NCBI GenBank assembly: GCA_035271065.1
Contig: DATESB010000049.1
Location: forward strand, 1-8,177
DNA: 8,177 nt
Direction of reading: 5' to 3'
Source: JAAYYM01 sp035271065
Lineage (GTDB): Bacteria > Bacillota > Clostridia > Lachnospirales > Lachnospiraceae
Shown here: piece after piece, positions 5,777 through 8,177 of the stretch
Numbering within the stretch: position 1 is the stretch's first letter
Layout: every line of letters begins with the position of its first letter
Made by a program: the position numbers and the translations under genes
Notes under the pieces: model-generated
What the model was told of the DNA's origin: nothing
The model's database searches: none
The model's input: the letters and a program-made list of their open reading frames with translations, nothing else

Positions 5777-5805
5777 TTGGAAATCAAATAATTTTACTGT
5801 ATGAT
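5777..5805 (+). promoter_or_regulatory. Sigma-A-like promoter of the MATE gene
   Basis: TTGGAA at 5777-5782 and TATGAT at 5800-5805 are separated by 17 bases, matching the vegetative consensus at 4 of 6 and 5 of 6 positions. Transcription would start about 5812, leaving a short leader of roughly 24 bases before the MATE ATG. No operator palindrome or riboswitch is visible in the spacer between the divergent genes. Confidence 0.6.
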
Positions 5806-5835
5806 AGATAGAATAGTCAAAGAAAGGCATGAAAC

Positions 5836-7191
5836 ATGAAGGGAAAATCAATGGTGGAGGGAACTCCATGGAAACATATTTTGCGGTTTGCGCTCCCGGT
5901 ACTTGCCGGTGCGCTGCTGCAGCAGTTATATAATACGGCAGATACAATCATAGTAGGCAATTTCTCAGGTGAGAAGGCTTTGGCGGCGGTTGGTACCACG
6001 GGAAGCTTTGCGTTTTTGTTTTTGGCAATTGCAATGGGGTTCTCAGCTGGTAATGGTGTACTGATTGCGCAGAGTTACGGAGCCGGTAATGAGAAGCAGG
6101 TGAGAGCCAACGCATCGACAGGCATTCTGCTGCTGATGGGAATGGGAATTGTAGTTACGCTCATCGGACTTTTGGTATCTCGTCCTGCCTATACGAGTCT
6201 GGTTGCTGTACCGGATGATATTTTGGAACTCACGTTGCAGTATTTCAGAATTTATGCAATTGGTCTGATTTTTCAGTTTGGCTATAATATCATTGCATCC
6301 ATTTTAAGAGCGGTAGGTGATAGTGCTGCCTCACTGTACTTTTTGCTGATTGCCTCTGTACTGAATATTCTTCTGGACTTACTTTTTGTTGCAGGTTTTC
6401 ATTGGGGTGTTGTAGGTGCTGCAGTGGCGACGGACATTGCACAGGCGGCTTCCTTTATTGCTGCTTACATATATATGACCCGTAAGTATCCTTTGTTTAG
6501 GTTCAAATTGAAAGAATATATCTGGGATTTTGAATTGGCAAGACGGACTTTGACTGTGGGATTTCCAATGGCTCTGCAGCTAATTGTAGTATCTTTTGGT
6601 CTTACCTTTATTCAAAGAGCAGTTAATGGATTTGGTCAGGTGATGACTGCTTCATTTACGGTTGGACAAAGAATTGAGATGTATATGAACCTGCCATGTA
6701 ATGCGTTCCAGACAACACTTGCAACCTATGCAGGTCAAAATATCGGGGCAGGCAAAATGGACAGGGTCAAAAAGGGAACACAGCAGGCATTACTGATATC
6801 AGTACTGATGACATTGTGTATTTCGGCTTTGGTATGGATATTTTCAGGAAAAATCATTAATCTGTTTGGACTAAGCGCACAAGCCGCTGTTTATTGTATG
6901 CAGCATCTGAGAGCGATTGCACTGGTCAATATTATCTTGTCTCTCTATATTCCATTGTTCGGTGTATTTCAGGGAGCCGGTCATGGAGGCGCACCAACGG
7001 TTGTTGCAACCTGCGCGTTGGGAACGAGAGTATTTGTCACTTACTTTTTCAGATATAGTCCTATCTTTGGCTATTCGATTATCTGGTGGAACGGTCTGTT
7101 TGGATTTGGCGTAGGGTGTTTGATTACATGGAGTTACTATTTGAGTGGTAAATGGCAGAAGAACGCTGTCATAGGAAAAGGAGAGAGTTAG
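5836..7191 (+). CDS. MATE family efflux transporter
   Basis: This encodes a 451-residue inner-membrane transporter of normal MATE length, with about 12 hydrophobic segments. MATE proteins export cationic drugs or metabolites using a sodium or proton gradient. The two homologous halves are visible: the first begins with WKHILRFALPVLAGALLQQL (12-31) and carries YNTADTIIVGNFSG and later QSYGAGNEKQVR (79-90). The second begins with RRTLTVGFPMALQL and carries the equivalent AGQNIGAGKMDRVKKG. The sequence ILRAVGDS and the late GVFQGAGHGGAPT are also typical of the family. The substrate cannot be told. The ATG at 5836 follows an AAAGG element about 9 bases upstream and a sigma-A-like promoter. The EamA transporter gene starts one base after the stop, with its ribosome binding site inside this gene's 3' end, so the pair forms a two-transporter operon. 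No regulator gene adjoins it. Confidence 0.93.
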   Translation: MKGKSMVEGTPWKHILRFALPVLAGALLQQLYNTADTIIVGNFSGEKALAAVGTTGSFAFLFLAIAMGFSAGNGVLIAQSYGAGNEKQVRANASTGILLLMGMGIVVTLIGLLVSRPAYTSLVAVPDDILELTLQYFRIYAIGLIFQFGYNIIASILRAVGDSAASLYFLLIASVLNILLDLLFVAGFHWGVVGAAVATDIAQAASFIAAYIYMTRKYPLFRFKLKEYIWDFELARRTLTVGFPMALQLIVVSFGLTFIQRAVNGFGQVMTASFTVGQRIEMYMNLPCNAFQTTLATYAGQNIGAGKMDRVKKGTQQALLISVLMTLCISALVWIFSGKIINLFGLSAQAAVYCMQHLRAIALVNIILSLYIPLFGVFQGAGHGGAPTVVATCALGTRVFVTYFFRYSPIFGYSIIWWNGLFGFGVGCLITWSYYLSGKWQKNAVIGKGES

Positions 7192-7405
7192 AATGTGGCT
7201 TTTATTTGCATTTGGTTCTGCTGTTTTTGCAGGGTTAACGGCAATACTTGCAAAATGCGGTATCAAGAATACGGATTCTAATGTTGCAACGGCATTGAGG
7301 ACAATCGTTGTACTGATATTCTCATGGATTATGGTGTTTGTGGTCGGTGCACAGAGCGGACTTGCAACGCTCAACAGTAAGGTGTTGATTTTCTTGATTT
7401 TATCA

Positions 7406-7425
7406 GGAATAGCAACCGGAGCATC
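7406..7425 (+). repeat. Intragenic direct repeat, first copy (second at 7854-7873)
   Basis: The 20 bases GGAATAGCAACCGGAGCATC occur exactly in both halves of the EamA gene, 448 bases apart, within a 37-base stretch with two mismatches. They encode the GIATGAS motif of each EamA repeat. The DNA identity is higher than in the rest of the two halves, suggesting codon-level conservation or gene conversion between them. Confidence 0.7.
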
Positions 7426-7791
7426 TTGGCTGTGCTATTTTAAGGCATTACAAATAGGTGATGTAAATAAAGTCACTCCAATCGACAAGTCGAGCACGAT
7501 ATTAACGATGTTGTTGGCGTTTATTTTTCTGCATGAAGGTATTACAGTAATCAAATTCATTGCAATGGTGCTGATTGGGATTGGTACCTATATGATGATT
7601 CAGAAGAAACCTACGGAAGAAAAGGTCACAGAAAACAGAAAGTGCTTACTATACGCATTTGGTGCTGCAGTATTTGCCAGTCTGACGGCTATACTTGGTA
7701 AAAGTGGAATTGAAAACATCAACTCAAATCTTGGAACAGCGATACGAACAATCGTTGTCTTGATTATGGCGTGGATTGTTGTCTTTGTGAC

Positions 7792-7796
7792 GGGGG
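7792..7796 (+). other. Run of five G at the EamA frameshift
   Basis: Four Gs would keep the EamA frame; five are present (context GTGACGGGGGAAACAG). Reading past it in the original frame gives GETEYNQRH and a stop, while the +1 frame continues the transporter without interruption. The direction needed (+1) does not match classical -1 slippery sites, so programmed ribosomal frameshifting is not supported. Confidence 0.8.
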
Positions 7797-8089
7797 AAAC
7801 AGAATACAATCAAAGACATTGATAAAAAGAGCTGGATATTTCTTGTTTTATCCGGAATAGCAACCGGAGCATCATGGCTGTGTTACTATCGTGCATTGCA
7901 AACCGGACCGGCAAGTGTGGTGGTTCCGATTGATAAACTCAGTATTTTAGTGACAATTATTTTCTCCTATATTGTATTCAAAGAGAAGCTTACGGTGAAG
8001 TCGGGACTGGGCTTAGTTTTAATTGTGGCAGGAACATTAGCATTACTGCTTTAGCAAGCGGAATCAGTCAGAGGAATGGCTTACTGTTC

Positions 8090-8118
8090 TTGACAACATT
8101 TGCCTAGAAAGGCATAAT
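8090..8118 (+). promoter_or_regulatory. Near-consensus sigma-A promoter with spacer palindrome
   Basis: TTGACA at 8090-8095 (6 of 6) and CATAAT at 8113-8118 (5 of 6) are spaced by exactly 17 bases. The spacer holds a perfect dyad TGCCT-AGAA-AGGCA at 8101-8114 that touches the -10 box, a common place for a repressor operator. Transcription would begin about 8125, which coincides with the ATG of the following frame, so that transcript would be leaderless or the true start lies further on. Confidence 0.6.
8101..8114. promoter_or_regulatory. Putative operator dyad TGCCT-AGAA-AGGCA
   Basis: This is a perfect 5-bp inverted repeat with a 4-base centre between the -35 and -10 boxes. As a transcript it would be a weak hairpin with no following T run, so a terminator is unlikely. 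The cognate regulator is not in the window. Confidence 0.4.
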
Positions 8119-8124
8119 AAAAAC

Positions 8125-8177
8125 ATGAGTGAATTAACAATTATTGCAGGATTATTCCAAGCGTTTATATTGTGTGC
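8125..8177 (+). CDS. Start of an unidentified gene, cut by the right edge
   Basis: An ATG at 8125 opens a frame MSELTIIAGLFQAFILC that is still open at the window end; the hydrophobic run suggests a membrane segment. It lies 7 bases after the -10 box of a near-consensus promoter and has no clear ribosome binding site (GAAAGG is about 12 bases upstream), so the start is uncertain. The same frame is open back to 8041 and reads protein-like (EEWLTVLDNICLERHNKN) but offers no ATG, GTG or TTG start. It cannot be identified from 17 codons. Confidence 0.4.
   Translation, partial: MSELTIIAGLFQAFILC

Larger units (their letters stand above)
7193..8054 (+). pseudogene. EamA/DMT family transporter, broken by a +1 frameshift
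   Basis: This is a ten-helix drug/metabolite transporter made of two EamA repeats. The first half (FGSAVFAGLTAILAKCGIKN at 7-26, GIATGASWLCY at 72-82, PIDKSS at 96-101) is intact. The second half begins with FGAAVFASLTAILGKSGIEN, but the frame ends at TGA 7820-7822, giving 209 residues. Skipping one G in the run GGGGG at 7792-7796 gives an open frame to TAG 8052-8054 that contains the expected GIATGASWLCYYRALQ, VVPIDKLS and FKEKLT. The repaired protein would be 286 residues, the normal family length. The start at 7193 has AGGAG at 7179-7183. It could be a true pseudogene, a slipped-strand phase variant or a sequencing error in the homopolymer. It is translationally adjacent to the MATE gene. 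Confidence 0.85.

Noticed and set aside
6871..7374. Long minus-strand open frame across the MATE-EamA boundary
   Set aside because: It is antisense to two well-supported transporter genes, and its peptide has no recognisable features.
7785..7800. Programmed ribosomal frameshift in the EamA gene
   Set aside because: The shift needed is +1, the site lacks the known slippery heptamer and stimulators, and family members are encoded in a single frame.
8101..8114. Transcription terminator of the EamA gene
   Set aside because: The stem is only 5 bp and no T run follows; its position inside a promoter fits an operator better.

Overview
The window reads as a low-GC Firmicute of the class Clostridia, most likely a gut Lachnospiraceae relative. 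The basis is AT-rich coding sequence, strong GGAGG-type ribosome binding sites at nearly every start, sigma-A-like promoters, and protein families (a TfoX/ABC-F/SAP cluster and small membrane proteins) that I associate with that group. No rRNA, tRNA, phage, transposase or CRISPR locus is visible. The family assignments are from memory, not from a search. || Left part (1-3007). Minus-strand genes run leftward: the 3' end of an unidentified gene (427-645), a TfoX N-terminal-domain protein (58-390), and the first 12 codons of an ABC-F ATPase, which leave the window at position 1. From about 624 the plus strand carries an ABC-F ATPase that begins in mid-domain, with no start codon or ribosome binding site, and continues to a SAP-domain gene. 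The 12 codons at the left edge look like the missing start of this same ABC-F gene. The simplest reading is a DNA inversion with one end inside the ABC-F gene (near 605-645) and the other just beyond the left edge. Flipping the segment back would restore unknown gene > TfoX > ABC-F > SAP protein on one strand. Whether this is reversible, a fixed rearrangement or an assembly artefact cannot be decided here. || Middle (3008-5485). A pyridoxamine-phosphate-oxidase-like protein is followed by a non-coding tandem array: four 36-bp palindromic units at a 73-74 bp period, with linkers that form dyads of their own. Next come a short (51 aa) remnant-like gene, two small integral membrane proteins joined by a 20-codon mini-ORF, and a HAD-type phosphatase-like protein. 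All are on the plus strand with short gaps. || Right part (5469-8177). A small conserved-looking minus-strand gene overlaps the HAD gene tail to tail. A sigma-A-like promoter then drives a MATE efflux transporter and, one base after its stop, an EamA/DMT transporter. The EamA gene is broken by one extra G in a run of five; reading past it restores the second half. After it, a near-consensus promoter with a palindrome in its spacer precedes a gene cut by the right edge. || How the genes fit together: the window is a set of small housekeeping and accessory operons, with an antibiotic-resistance-type ABC-F, a MATE pump and an EamA exporter as the main recognisable functions. The most interesting structures are the split ABC-F gene and the palindromic array.
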